Positions 18,696 through 26,534 are shown, counted from the first letter of the stretch. The stretch is DNA of 64,000 nt from JANRLF01 sp033762815 (GCA_033762815.1 JANRLF010000004.1:372001-436000), one strand, 5' to 3'. The notes: generated by a model not told the origin, from the sequence alone. Numbers and translations are program-made.

Positions 18696-19194
18696 AGAAC
18701 TAGAACTGATACAAGCCATCATTGGTCGTATGGCGCAGAATTCCTTTCAGGTGAAGGCCTGGCTGATAGGGGTATTGGGTGCCATGCTGGCCTTCACCCG
18801 CGATGAACTGTTTGCCACCGGCGGCCCATTGGGCCAAGCCCTGATGATGAACGCCTTCTTGTTGCTGCCCATTCTATGCTTTTGGTACTTGGATGCCTTT
18901 TTCCTGAGCACCGAACGCCTGTACCGCGAGCTGTACAAATGGGTGGTGCAGCACCGCCCCAGCGGCAATACGGACTATCTGTACGACCTGAATACCTTCA
19001 CCCGCACCGCCAACGGCAGCACCGTGAACCTACTAAAGCCCCAAAACTCTTGGCAAAAGGTGGCCATTTCTAAAACCCTGTGGCCATTTTACGGGATGCC
19101 CCTGCTGTTTGTGATAGGCCTGATGGCTTTTAACGTATGGAGCCATTGCAATCTTCCTACCAAGACCTGTGCCCCTACCCACTGTATGCACTAG
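18679..19194 (+). CDS. Small multi-pass membrane protein coupled to the ROCO-TIR gene
   Basis: 171 residues. A short amphipathic N-terminal helix (residues 1-24, LELIQAIIGRMAQNSFQVKA) leads into hydrophobic helices at about 26-42 (AWLIGVLGAMLAFT) and 55-75 (ALMMNAFLLLPILCFWYLDA). A soluble segment follows (80-130), and then a last helix at about 134-157 (LWPFYGMPLLFVIGLMAF). The pattern 'RMAxNSFxxKxW ... FWxLDAxxLxxERxxRxLY' recalls an unnamed family of small bacterial membrane proteins seen beside TIR or other immune genes, but I cannot name it. The ATG lies inside the ROCO-TIR gene (17-base overlap, different frame), so the two are co-transcribed. Codon use is visibly more GC-rich than the upstream gene. 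Membrane effector or anchor role is inference. Confidence 0.8.
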   Translation: MEALHKELELIQAIIGRMAQNSFQVKAWLIGVLGAMLAFTRDELFATGGPLGQALMMNAFLLLPILCFWYLDAFFLSTERLYRELYKWVVQHRPSGNTDYLYDLNTFTRTANGSTVNLLKPQNSWQKVAISKTLWPFYGMPLLFVIGLMAFNVWSHCNLPTKTCAPTHCMH

Positions 19195-19416
19195 CATCCA
19201 CCAAAAAACGGTGCCCCCTACACCCACCCAAGCCATACTGGCGACACCACTTTTCGGGTTTCCAGCTAGCCTAACCCATCATTGAGCATATTCCCATTTA
19301 CCCATTTTTTTGATTTGGATTATTCGCACTAAGTGCTTACCATTGATAATGTGCTAGTGGTTGCACAATTTGAAAATTTGGAGATTTGAAAATTTGAAAA
19401 TGATTTAGGCTGCAAT

Positions 19417-19431
19417 CCCGCAATAAGCGGG
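19417..19431. repeat. Dispersed palindrome, copy 1
   Basis: CCCGC (19417-19421), loop AATAA, GCGGG (19427-19431), followed by gCAAG. The same hairpin with closely related flank recurs at 20061, 20110 and 41218, a REP-like dispersed element. Confidence 0.75.
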
Positions 19432-19470
19432 GCAAGCTCCGCTTCTCCCTTAGGGAGAAGAACTAAAAAA

Positions 19471-19529
19471 GCAAAAAAACAAAAAACACACTCATTTTCA
19501 CACAAAACATTGATAAACAACAAAATAAC
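19471..19529. repeat. Conserved box of the duplicated repeat module, copy A
   Basis: A 59-bp segment starting GCAAAAAAACAAAAAACACA and containing CTCATTTTCAcACAAAACAT. It matches 19782-19840 with few differences. On the minus strand both copies contain a 15-codon frame (19463-19510 here) reading MFCVKMSVFFVFLLF and ending in TAG; whether it is translated is unknown. Confidence 0.8.
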
Positions 19530-19534
19530 CCAAA

Positions 19535-19644
19535 CTGAAATACTACTGAAGTACCACTGAAGTATCACTGAAGCACTACTGAAACTATACTGAAGTACTA
19601 CTGAAACACCACTGAAGTACTACCGAAATACTACCGAAACAGGA
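19535..19644. repeat. 11-bp tandem array A, ten units
   Basis: Ten consecutive 11-bp units with consensus CTGAAGTACTA, for example ctgaaatacta, ctgaagtacca, ctgaagtatca. Units differ at one to four positions but the 11-base phase is exact over 110 bases. An 11-bp period is out of register with codons, so this is not a coding repeat. It follows box A. Confidence 0.9.
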
Positions 19645-19781
19645 AATATAGCCGCTGGTAGCAAGATGCTTCAATGAATTTGAAAATTTGGTGATTTGGA
19701 AATTTGAAAATGGTAAAGTGCAATTGTAAATCTAAAATCGTAAATCGTAAATCGTAAATCGTTCTACCCTCTACTAATGAA

Positions 19782-19840
19782 GCAAAAAAACAAAAAACAC
19801 ACTCATTTTCATACAAAACATTGATAGACAAAGAAATAAC
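19782..19840. repeat. Conserved box of the duplicated repeat module, copy B
   Basis: Same 59-bp segment as 19471-19529, with CTCATTTTCAtACAAAACAT. The minus-strand 15-codon frame is at 19774-19821 and reads MFCMKMSVFFVFLLH, ending in TAG although the bases next to it differ from copy A. Confidence 0.8.
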
Positions 19841-19853
19841 AAGAATTGAACTA

Positions 19854-19952
19854 CCTGCGAATTACCCTTGAACACCCTTTGAAGCACCTGCGAGATACCC
19901 TTGAAGTACCTGCGAACACCCCTTGAAGCACCTGCGAAATACCTGCGAAATA
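19854..19952. repeat. 11-bp tandem array B, nine units
   Basis: Nine exact-phase 11-bp units alternating between types cctgcgaaata and cccttgaagca. In the same phase array A reads ctactgaagta, so both arrays share the core GAA-R-Y-A. It lies at almost the same distance after box B (72 bases from box start) as array A after box A (64 bases). Confidence 0.9.
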
Positions 19953-20060
19953 GTTTTTTGGAGGCTAATACCGGGCTGGCTTCAATGAATTTGAAAATTT
20001 GGCGAACACAATTTGAAAATTTGGAGATTTGAAAATTTGAAAATGATTAAAGCTGCAAAC

Positions 20061-20124
20061 CCCGCAATAAGCGGGACAAGCGTACCTTGTACCTTTTACC
20101 TTGTACCTTCCCGCAATAAGCGGG
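20061..20124. repeat. Dispersed palindrome, copies 2 and 3
   Basis: CCCGC-AATAA-GCGGG at 20061-20075 (followed by ACAAGCGTACCTT) and at 20110-20124 (followed by ACAGGTGTACCTT). Both run directly into TACCTT repeats, so the palindrome and the TACCTT tract may be parts of one element. Confidence 0.75.
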
Positions 20125-20253
20125 ACAGGTGTACCTTTTACCTTGTACCTTATTTTACCTTTTACCTTGTACCTTGTACCTTATTTTACCTTTTACCTTG
20201 TACCTTGCACCTTATTTTACCTTTTACCTTGTACCTTTTACCTCTTACCTCTA
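20083..20253. repeat. TACCTTG/TACCTTT simple-repeat tract
   Basis: A 7-bp degenerate repeat (TACCTTG, TACCTTT) that includes a longer unit of about 31 bases, TACCTTATTTTACCTTTTAC plus CTTGTACCTTG, present nearly three times between about 20147 and 20240. It ends at the stop codon of the gene at 20255. Frames reading through it give only FYLVPCT-like repeats and are not genes. Confidence 0.85.
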
Positions 20254-20254
20254 A

Positions 20255-20506
20255 CTATTGGTTCGCTTTCTTCCTATTCAGCAATGAATACACTGCCACG
20301 CCCACCCAGATAATGTTAACGATGGTAGAGGGATAGGCATGGTGGAAGTAGGTATTGATAATCAGGAACAAGGCACCCAGGATGTTGAATGTTTGATAGT
20401 GCAAGCTGTCGCCCTCCAAGCGGCGGGCTGAGACCATGAGGTAGGCATACAGCACACAAGCTGCGCCTAGCCAGCCTGTGATGTCAATCAATAATTGTTG
20501 GTTCAT
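20255..20506 (-). CDS. Small CBU_0592-like membrane protein
   Basis: 83 residues, starting MNQQLLIDITGWLGAACVLY. Three hydrophobic helices are visible (about 5-23, 35-50 and 55-73), with the family features GWLGAxxxLxAYxLVS and NxxGxxxLxxxxxxHxAYPSxxxNxxW. The family is an uncharacterised small integral membrane protein. The start overlaps the SDR gene stop as ATGA (20503-20506), so it is translated with it. A longer frame opens at 20731 but runs through the SDR gene and is not needed. Confidence 0.8.
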   Translation of the reverse strand: MNQQLLIDITGWLGAACVLYAYLMVSARRLEGDSLHYQTFNILGALFLIINTYFHHAYPSTIVNIIWVGVAVYSLLNRKKANQ

Positions 20507-21357
20507 AATGCCGTCTCTAGCTTGGTAAGCTGGGCGCTTACTTCCCACAATCGTTTTGCCAAAGCGGCATCCTGGGCCAATTTGCCCGGCTTTTTCTCTT
20601 TGGACTTTTCGAAGTATTTTCCACTGACACCCTCCACCTTGGGCGAGGATGCGAGGAAAACAGAAGTTGCCGCACCTTGTTCGGTACTTACCATAAAAGG
20701 CCGCAAGAAAGTCCAGCCCCAGTAAGCCCAACCGCTGGAGTTCTTTTGTGCAATCTCCGTGCTTACCACGCCGGGATGCAAGCTATTGGCGGTAACGCCC
20801 GTGCCTTTCAACCGTCTGTCCAGTTCGGCAGTGAACAGCACATTGGCCAGTTTCGATTGGCTATAGGCCTTAAAAAAGCCATCATAGTTTTTTGTGCCGT
20901 TCAGGTCTTCAAAGTCGATTTTACCCCGGTAATGCGCTCTGGAAGACACATTCACGATACGGGCAGGGGCAGATGCCTTTAAAACATCCAACAACAAGTT
21001 GGTGAGCAGAAAAGGAGCTAAATGGTTGACCGCCCATTGCCGCTCGATACCGTCTTCGGTAAGGCCGTATTCGGAAAAGAAAGCACCTGCGTTGTTTACC
21101 AGCACATGCAGTTGGCTGTACTTGCTTTTAAACTCGGCAGCCAACTGGCGGATGGATTGCTGGCTGGCCAAGTCGGCAATTAGATAATCTACCTGTTGGT
21201 TGTTGCTTTGGGCAATGATATCCTTTACCGCTTGTTGGGCCTTCTCCTCGCTACGGCTTACAATCACTACTTGGGCACCTTGTTTCGCCAAACCCACTGC
21301 GGTGGCCTTGCCTATGCCAGCATTGCCGCCGGTAATCAAACAAATCTTATTTTTCAT
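20503..21357 (-). CDS. Short-chain dehydrogenase/reductase (retinol-dehydrogenase-like)
   Basis: 284 residues. Rossmann motif TGGNAGIG at residues 9-16, DLAS near 62-65, NNAG at 88-91, a Ser in VNVSSR (136-141), and the catalytic YSQSK at 165-169. Length and the late HPGVVSTEI segment fit the retinol-dehydrogenase/WW-oxidoreductase-like SDR branch, NADP(H)-dependent. The substrate is not predictable. The first 11 bases overlap the end of the penicillin-acylase gene and the last 4 overlap the next membrane protein gene. Confidence 0.88.
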   Translation of the reverse strand: MKNKICLITGGNAGIGKATAVGLAKQGAQVVIVSRSEEKAQQAVKDIIAQSNNQQVDYLIADLASQQSIRQLAAEFKSKYSQLHVLVNNAGAFFSEYGLTEDGIERQWAVNHLAPFLLTNLLLDVLKASAPARIVNVSSRAHYRGKIDFEDLNGTKNYDGFFKAYSQSKLANVLFTAELDRRLKGTGVTANSLHPGVVSTEIAQKNSSGWAYWGWTFLRPFMVSTEQGAATSVFLASSPKVEGVSGKYFEKSKEKKPGKLAQDAALAKRLWEVSAQLTKLETAL

Positions 21358-23449
21358 ATTGTGGATGGTACACCTTTTCTGCCTGTTGGTACACGGTTGC
21401 TTTGTCCAGGCTCATCGGCTTTCTTTTTTCCGCAAGGTACAAATTCATTTGGTCAGTAGAATGCTTGCTGCCCGGTTTGTTGCTGGCACCATAAGGGCTA
21501 ACAGATTCGATGATGGGCCCCTGGGGCGTAAAGCGCACCAATTGGATATAGGACTCCCCTACCCAAATGCGACGCTTGCCGTCTTTCCAAGGCTGGGAAT
21601 AGCAGGCCTTAATCACATCGGGCAAGCCACCCACGGGCAGGTCAATATCACCACGCTGTAGGCGCTGCCAATCGCCAAGTGCTATGTCAATACTACCAAA
21701 GTATTTGGTAAGGGTATCCTTTGCCTCGCGGATACTGCGCACGTACATTTCCATACGAGCCTGCTTGTTGCTGGCCCAGTCGTTGCGCTCGCCAGAGTGG
21801 TCATAAATCCGATAAAAGGACATCAAAAAGATGCTCACTTTTTTGTTGTTAATATCCCCCTTCTGCTCGCAGGTGCGGATGTTGAGCAAGGCATCGGCAA
21901 TATCAGGATAAGCAGTAGGGTCTATTTGTGCCAGTTCGTTCAGGTCAAGTCCATTAATAAAAACTAGGCTATCGGGTAACACATCGTCATACTTAATGGC
22001 CAAAAAATCATTCCAGCTTAGCTTGTCATACTTATCTATCAGTTCGTAAAAACGCTCGCTACGGTTAGTCTTTTTTAAGTCAAAGCCCATGGTGGCATCG
22101 TAATTGGCAATAGGGTCATTGCACTCCGTACCCGTACATTCTATGCCAGAGTTATTGACATTGAAAACATAGCCACAATCGGGGTTCAACTCCTGCGGCA
22201 GCTTGCTAACTGGCTGGTAGCTGTTCCATAAAGTAGCGGAAGTATCGCCGGGCACTACTTTCCACCAATCGTAATTTGGGTTGCGCTTTGGTACCAGGCC
22301 GTTGCTCACGGCAAATATGGTATCGTACCTATCTGCATATACCACTGTCATTCTAGCCAGCTGCTGAATATCCAACGCCTTTCTAAACTCGGTATAGTTC
22401 TTGGCCTTGTTCATCTGGAACCACTGCTCGGCTGGTGCTATACGCTCATTGGCACCCAACTTTACTGCAAATACCCCATGGTCGGTTTTCAAGGTTGCGC
22501 CGTATTTGCTCCACCAAATCTTCTTTTTAACCGGAATCTTGATTTTGGTCTTTTTGAAAATCTTAACTACCAAGCGGGCCTTTGATTGCTCTAAATCCAC
22601 CCACTTCCCATCGAACCAATATTGCTTTCCATTGTCAGGGTTCATCTTTAACTGGAACACGTCCACTACGTCAAAATCATTGTAGGTATGGGCCCAACCC
22701 AGATTTTCATTGGTGCCGTGCATAATGGATACACAACCGTGAAACATACCGCCTACAATGTTCCAACCCTCTTCGCTGCAAAGGTGGGCCTCGTACCAAG
22801 ACAATGGGCCCTCTAAAGGTTGGTGTGAATTAATGGCCAAATAAGTCTGACCGTCCGTTGTTTTAGTAGAGCGAAAGGCAAAAGCATTGGAGCCAATGCC
22901 GGGCGTACTAGGTATTTGTTTTACAATGTTGCCATTGATGATATCATTGATAGGCCCATCCACGCCAGACATGAGGCACATGGCCAAGGCGTATCCAGTA
23001 GCGATATCTTTGCCGGTAAGTGGGAACGACTTTTTTACCAGCACTTCCTTTTGATGGGTACGGGCGTAGGCGTTGGCCCCTTCGGCATAAGCTTCAAGCA
23101 CTTTTTTGAAATGAGCTGAAAACACTTGGTCATACTGTGCTTCCACGGTCTTCCTTACCCTGAGCAGTTGTGCGGCATAGTCCAGCTTGGCACCTTCAAT
23201 GCCCAAGTGCCTGCCCAACATGCCCTTTGAAATGAGCAGGCCCCATTGCATGGTTTCAAAATCATCTTCTGCAGTTGCCCAAGCAAGGCCGTAGGCCACC
23301 TCCGCATCAGTTTTGGCAAAAATGTGTGGCACGCCAAAGCTATCCCTTACAATATCGATCTTGCTGGGGTCGGTAATTATACTTGTTCTTTGTGCTGAAA
23401 GCGATAGGCTCAACAGCATGGCTGCCAAGCAAAGTAAGCTGTTTTTCAT
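21347..23449 (-). CDS. Penicillin acylase family protein (Ntn hydrolase)
   Basis: 700 residues. Signal peptide MKNSLLCLAAMLLSLSLSAQ places it in the periplasm or outside. The A-chain start shows DSFGVPHIFA (residues 36-45) and WAxAEDDFETMQ (58-68). The likely autocatalytic nucleophile is Ser187 in GIGSNAF, followed by AINSHQPLEGP, where the substrate pocket begins. HGTNENLGWAHTYNDFDVVD carries the later conserved Asn and Asp. Such enzymes hydrolyse amide bonds of acylated compounds (penicillins, N-acyl-homoserine lactones, other acyl-amines). It is the second gene of a minus-strand run and overlaps the SDR start by 11 bases. Confidence 0.9.
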   Translation of the reverse strand: MKNSLLCLAAMLLSLSLSAQRTSIITDPSKIDIVRDSFGVPHIFAKTDAEVAYGLAWATAEDDFETMQWGLLISKGMLGRHLGIEGAKLDYAAQLLRVRKTVEAQYDQVFSAHFKKVLEAYAEGANAYARTHQKEVLVKKSFPLTGKDIATGYALAMCLMSGVDGPINDIINGNIVKQIPSTPGIGSNAFAFRSTKTTDGQTYLAINSHQPLEGPLSWYEAHLCSEEGWNIVGGMFHGCVSIMHGTNENLGWAHTYNDFDVVDVFQLKMNPDNGKQYWFDGKWVDLEQSKARLVVKIFKKTKIKIPVKKKIWWSKYGATLKTDHGVFAVKLGANERIAPAEQWFQMNKAKNYTEFRKALDIQQLARMTVVYADRYDTIFAVSNGLVPKRNPNYDWWKVVPGDTSATLWNSYQPVSKLPQELNPDCGYVFNVNNSGIECTGTECNDPIANYDATMGFDLKKTNRSERFYELIDKYDKLSWNDFLAIKYDDVLPDSLVFINGLDLNELAQIDPTAYPDIADALLNIRTCEQKGDINNKKVSIFLMSFYRIYDHSGERNDWASNKQARMEMYVRSIREAKDTLTKYFGSIDIALGDWQRLQRGDIDLPVGGLPDVIKACYSQPWKDGKRRIWVGESYIQLVRFTPQGPIIESVSPYGASNKPGSKHSTDQMNLYLAEKRKPMSLDKATVYQQAEKVYHPQYEK

Positions 23450-23478
23450 TGGGGAGTAATGGTGGTTAATGAAGTGTC

Positions 23479-24687
23479 TTAATGTTCTTTCTTTTGCCTA
23501 TTCCTCTCAGACGGCATTCCGAAGGATTTATTTTTATTGAACATGATTTCGGTTAGGTAAATGTACGTTTTGCCCAGTTGGCCTATGAACCAAGTTTTCT
23601 TTCTACCTTCAATATCGCTGCTGTAGTTCAGCATGATATAGCTACTATCAGAGATACCCACAATGGCGGGAAAGGAGTTGTCCCCAGTGCTTGGAAAATC
23701 AAGCACATGGGTAAGCAGTTTTTGGTTTTTATCCAATTTGAACAAGGCCGTTACCTTTTTACTAAAAGAATAACTGACCAGATTGAATTTCTGGGCCAAG
23801 GCATAGGGCATCCATTTGGGAGCTTTGGCAAAATTGCTCCCATCATGGTTTCTTCTGGAAATAAGGTAAATATCATCATCATGGGTAAACATCAAGGCAC
23901 TATCGTACTTGTCGTTACAAGGGAACAATTGCCAATTGTAGAGGCTATCCTTATCCGCATAAGCGATATAGGCACCTTTACCTTCCAGACGTACCGTAGC
24001 CCATAGGTTACCCGAACAATCGAACTCGAATTCACCCTCCTCGGCACCGTGCATCGCCACCTGAGGATTTTGGTGGATGGGCTGCCAGTTTCTACCATCA
24101 ACGGAACTAAATAATCTCAAGTCTGCCTTGTGGCCCGAGGTGTACAGTCCTTTGCCGAAATAAGCAGAAAGGTAGGCTTTGCCATTAAATACCTTTACCC
24201 GCCAAGGCACGAAGCCATCTAAATTGGCCAATTGGTGGGTGCTCCATGATTGGGCACTGTCACGTGCGCAAGCCCATACGTGCTGTGGGTCGAACTTAAA
24301 TGGACTACCTCCGCCCTGAAAGAAGTATAGGAACAGCTTGTCCTGGAAATTTAGGAAACGTGGCTCGCGAAGGTCACTGCCCATAAAAATTTCTTGCTCC
24401 AACTGCCAGTTCTGCATATCATTAGAGCTGAGAATGTACATGCGTACCCTTTTATTTGGGAAATGATGTGGTGCCGTACGGAACGCCATGTAGTATCGAC
24501 CCTCAAACTTGATGAGGTCCATATTGTTGTTGCTCCTACTGATTTTTACACCCTTAGGTATGGTGCCTGATGGAATGAGTTTCTTTAATGGCGAATAATG
24601 GATGGGGCCATTGTCTTGTGCCATAAGGCCTAGGCCAAAACAAAACAATAGCAATAGCAGGATGATTATCTTGCCTGTGACTCTCAT
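23479..24687 (-). CDS. Secreted beta-propeller protein, sialidase/glycosidase-like
   Basis: 402 residues. The N-terminus KIIILLLLLFCFGLGLMAQ is a signal peptide. The rest has repeating strands with 'sxDxxxW' motifs (SSNDMQNWQLE near residue 87, ARDSAQSWSTHQL near 142, SSVDGRNWQPI near 200, DSLYNWQLF near 250), as in five-bladed propellers of the sialidase and GH43-like superfamilies. Conserved early segment: SNNNMDLIKFEGRYYMAFRT. There is no clear Asp-box series and I cannot assign catalytic residues. It ends 29 bases before the penicillin-acylase gene on the same strand. Confidence 0.7.
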   Translation of the reverse strand: MRVTGKIIILLLLLFCFGLGLMAQDNGPIHYSPLKKLIPSGTIPKGVKISRSNNNMDLIKFEGRYYMAFRTAPHHFPNKRVRMYILSSNDMQNWQLEQEIFMGSDLREPRFLNFQDKLFLYFFQGGGSPFKFDPQHVWACARDSAQSWSTHQLANLDGFVPWRVKVFNGKAYLSAYFGKGLYTSGHKADLRLFSSVDGRNWQPIHQNPQVAMHGAEEGEFEFDCSGNLWATVRLEGKGAYIAYADKDSLYNWQLFPCNDKYDSALMFTHDDDIYLISRRNHDGSNFAKAPKWMPYALAQKFNLVSYSFSKKVTALFKLDKNQKLLTHVLDFPSTGDNSFPAIVGISDSSYIMLNYSSDIEGRKKTWFIGQLGKTYIYLTEIMFNKNKSFGMPSERNRQKKEH

Positions 24688-24711
24688 AATTGCAATAAAA
24701 ATTTATGTGGT

Positions 24712-26142
24712 TTACATTTTTTGGTAGAAACCCACCTCGCTGCCCGCCTCGTATATCAAGCCGTTGATTTTCTGGTTGCGGTAGTTCACAATCAGTTTCA
24801 CCTTCTTTTGGTGGTTCACAAAACTAAATCCAGCCTCCTTTACCAATTCCACTTGTGTTTGGTCGCTAGGGTCGTTGATAAATGCTTTATCATCTTTGAA
24901 GGATATCTCTATCAGTTTGCCTGCTTTATTCTTGTACTTGCCGTCAAGGGAGGTCAGCAACTGTTCGTTCAAATCATTTTCCTGAGGACCGATAGGCATG
25001 ATGGACAGCTTAGACATGGTGTACGGCCAGTTCACTTTGCTTTCTGAAGTTCCTACCCTTATCATAATCATGTTTTCATCAGGGTTTACATAAATTATCT
25101 GCCCCCTGAAACCACCTGCAAAGAAATCATCTTTCTCCTGTCCTTTTTCCATACCGCTGTAGGTATCTAGCCACCAGCAGTTGGTATAGCGCCAACTCGA
25201 ACCTTCACATTCGTTGCGTTGGCGGCTTGAGCGTGCCCACCATTCAGGCACCAACTGGTTTCCTTGCCAATTGCCCTTGTTCAAAAACAACCTACCAAAC
25301 TTTGCCAAATCGATAGGCCTTGCAGCTACCCCACCGAAAAACTTCTCCCTGCCGCTTCCGTTCTCAACAGCTATTTGCCCGTCGAATTCCATTCCTAGCG
25401 GCTTCCATAGCTTTTCCTGCATGTATTTCGCTACTGGCATATTGATGGCTTTCTCCAAGCACATGCCCAATATTTGGGTAGCCATGGAACTGTATGCAAA
25501 GTGGGTACCAGGCTGGTACTTCACCTTGGCATTGGCTATCATCTTTTCGCTGTTATTGTTGTAGTACAATTGCAGTAGCTTACCGAAAGTCTTGTAATCA
25601 GTAAACTTTAGGCCCGAAGTCATTTGCAATAGGTGGTCAATGGTAATATCGGCCTGCATGCCTTTATTGAAATAAGGCAGAAAATCAGAAACTGGTTGGC
25701 TCAACTGCATTTTGCCTTCCGACACAGCAATACCCACCAAAGTAGAGACGAAAGCCTTGGTAACGGAAAACACTTGGCTGATACTCTCTCTGGTATGTCC
25801 ATTGAAATAGTTTTCATACAGGATGGTATCATTGCGGATGATAATAAACGCAAGGCAATCGTTATCGGCAAAAAATTGTTCGGCAGTGGTGGTTGCACCT
25901 ACGTTGTTTTTCTTATCGAAAGCAAACAAAAAGGCGGGTGGTAAGGTAATGTTGGGCACTTTGAAAAACTCAAAAGGCTGATCGGCCTTCTCCAACTTCG
26001 CCGAAGGGAAAATTTGATAGTCGTACACATCGGGTATTCCATGGCCTATAACCCTTCCAGAGGTACCGCATCCGGTCAAACCTCCAAGCATCAGGGCAAT
26101 AAAAAGCCCCCAACCTATCTTGCTGCGTTTTAAAAATGGCAT
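24712..26142 (-). CDS. Serine hydrolase of the beta-lactamase/class C (AmpC-like) family, lipoprotein
   Basis: 476 residues. Lipoprotein signal with the Cys at about residue 25 (GGLTGCGTSG). Active-site motifs: SVTK at 126-129 (SxxK nucleophile), Tyr217 in FAYSS (YxN/YxS position), and a late GGFRGQIIYVNP that stands for the HxG/KTG-like motif. The closing 90 residues form a small strand-rich domain (YKNKAGKLIEISFKDDKAFI). Family members act as esterases, D-aminopeptidases or PBP4-like hydrolases outside the cytoplasm; beta-lactamase activity should not be assumed. Probably first gene of the minus-strand run that continues to 20255. Confidence 0.87.
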   Translation of the reverse strand: MPFLKRSKIGWGLFIALMLGGLTGCGTSGRVIGHGIPDVYDYQIFPSAKLEKADQPFEFFKVPNITLPPAFLFAFDKKNNVGATTTAEQFFADNDCLAFIIIRNDTILYENYFNGHTRESISQVFSVTKAFVSTLVGIAVSEGKMQLSQPVSDFLPYFNKGMQADITIDHLLQMTSGLKFTDYKTFGKLLQLYYNNNSEKMIANAKVKYQPGTHFAYSSMATQILGMCLEKAINMPVAKYMQEKLWKPLGMEFDGQIAVENGSGREKFFGGVAARPIDLAKFGRLFLNKGNWQGNQLVPEWWARSSRQRNECEGSSWRYTNCWWLDTYSGMEKGQEKDDFFAGGFRGQIIYVNPDENMIMIRVGTSESKVNWPYTMSKLSIMPIGPQENDLNEQLLTSLDGKYKNKAGKLIEISFKDDKAFINDPSDQTQVELVKEAGFSFVNHQKKVKLIVNYRNQKINGLIYEAGSEVGFYQKM

Positions 26143-26274
26143 AAAATAATCAGTGTGTAATGGTTAGACTACACACCCCCTAAAAAGGTTGCAACAGGTT
26201 GAGAATATTTGTGTTAAGATAAGGTTAGCGGAAATAATAGTTTCCCTGTGAAAAATTGCTTACCATGTTTTGAA

Positions 26275-26306
26275 TTGATTTGTTGCATAATTGTTGTGTA
26301 TATTTG
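26275..26306 (+). promoter_or_regulatory. Promoter of the VapBC-like operon
   Basis: TTG (26275-26277), 21-base spacer, TATATTTG (26299-26306); the ATG of the antitoxin follows at 26322. Confidence 0.7.
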
Positions 26307-26321
26307 ATATACCTGAAAATT

Positions 26322-26534
26322 ATGAGCTACTTAAAAATCAATGTTGACGATGAAAACAAGGCTTTTATTGAGCAGCTCTTGCATAAGTTAGGATTTGAAG
26401 TTATTGAAGAGCCTGAGCAACTGTCATTCAAAGAAAACACAAAAGAGATATCGCCTACTATGCTTTTTGGTAAATGGAAAAATATAGAAATCGACCCCAA
26501 GAATTATAGAAAGCAAGTATGGGGAAGAAAATAG
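26322..26534 (+). CDS. Antitoxin of a VapBC-like pair
   Basis: 70 residues from MSYLKINVDD; I prefer this ATG to an in-frame start at 26280 because the promoter -7 box lies between them. The protein is charged, with a helix NKAFIEQLLHKLGFEVIEE and a tail (SPTMLFGKWKNIEIDPKNYR) of the type that binds PIN toxins in Bacteroidota (FGxWxDxxxDxxxxR). No DNA-binding fold is obvious. The end overlaps the toxin start by 16 bases, as usual for antitoxin-toxin pairs. Confidence 0.75.
   Translation: MSYLKINVDDENKAFIEQLLHKLGFEVIEEPEQLSFKENTKEISPTMLFGKWKNIEIDPKNYRKQVWGRK

Larger units (their letters stand above)
19195..20254. other. About 1 kb gene-free repeat mosaic
   Basis: No convincing gene lies here. 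The stretch holds three tracts of the AATTTGAAAATTTG type (19363-19402, 19678-19713, 19986-20045), palindromes CCCGC-AATAA-GCGGG, a perfect hairpin CTTCTCCC-TTA-GGGAGAAG (19442-19460), a 7-bp tandem repeat of aaatcgt (about 19735-19762), two copies of a 59-bp conserved box, two 11-bp-period arrays and a TACCTTG/TACCTTT tract up to the stop codon of the next gene. Possible short reading frames here follow the repeats and are not supported. It separates the ROCO-TIR unit from a convergent operon on the minus strand. Confidence 0.85.

Noticed and set aside
19329..19831. Two minus-strand frames of 60-80 residues in the repeat mosaic
   Set aside because: They follow the duplicated boxes and arrays, differ in their ends and have no start context.
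19535..19952. CRISPR-like arrays
   Set aside because: Units are 11 bp in direct contact without spacers, and no cas gene is present.
20013..20336. 107-residue frame rich in FYLVPCT
   Set aside because: It is produced by the TACCTTG repeat tract and runs into the opposite gene's end; no real protein character.
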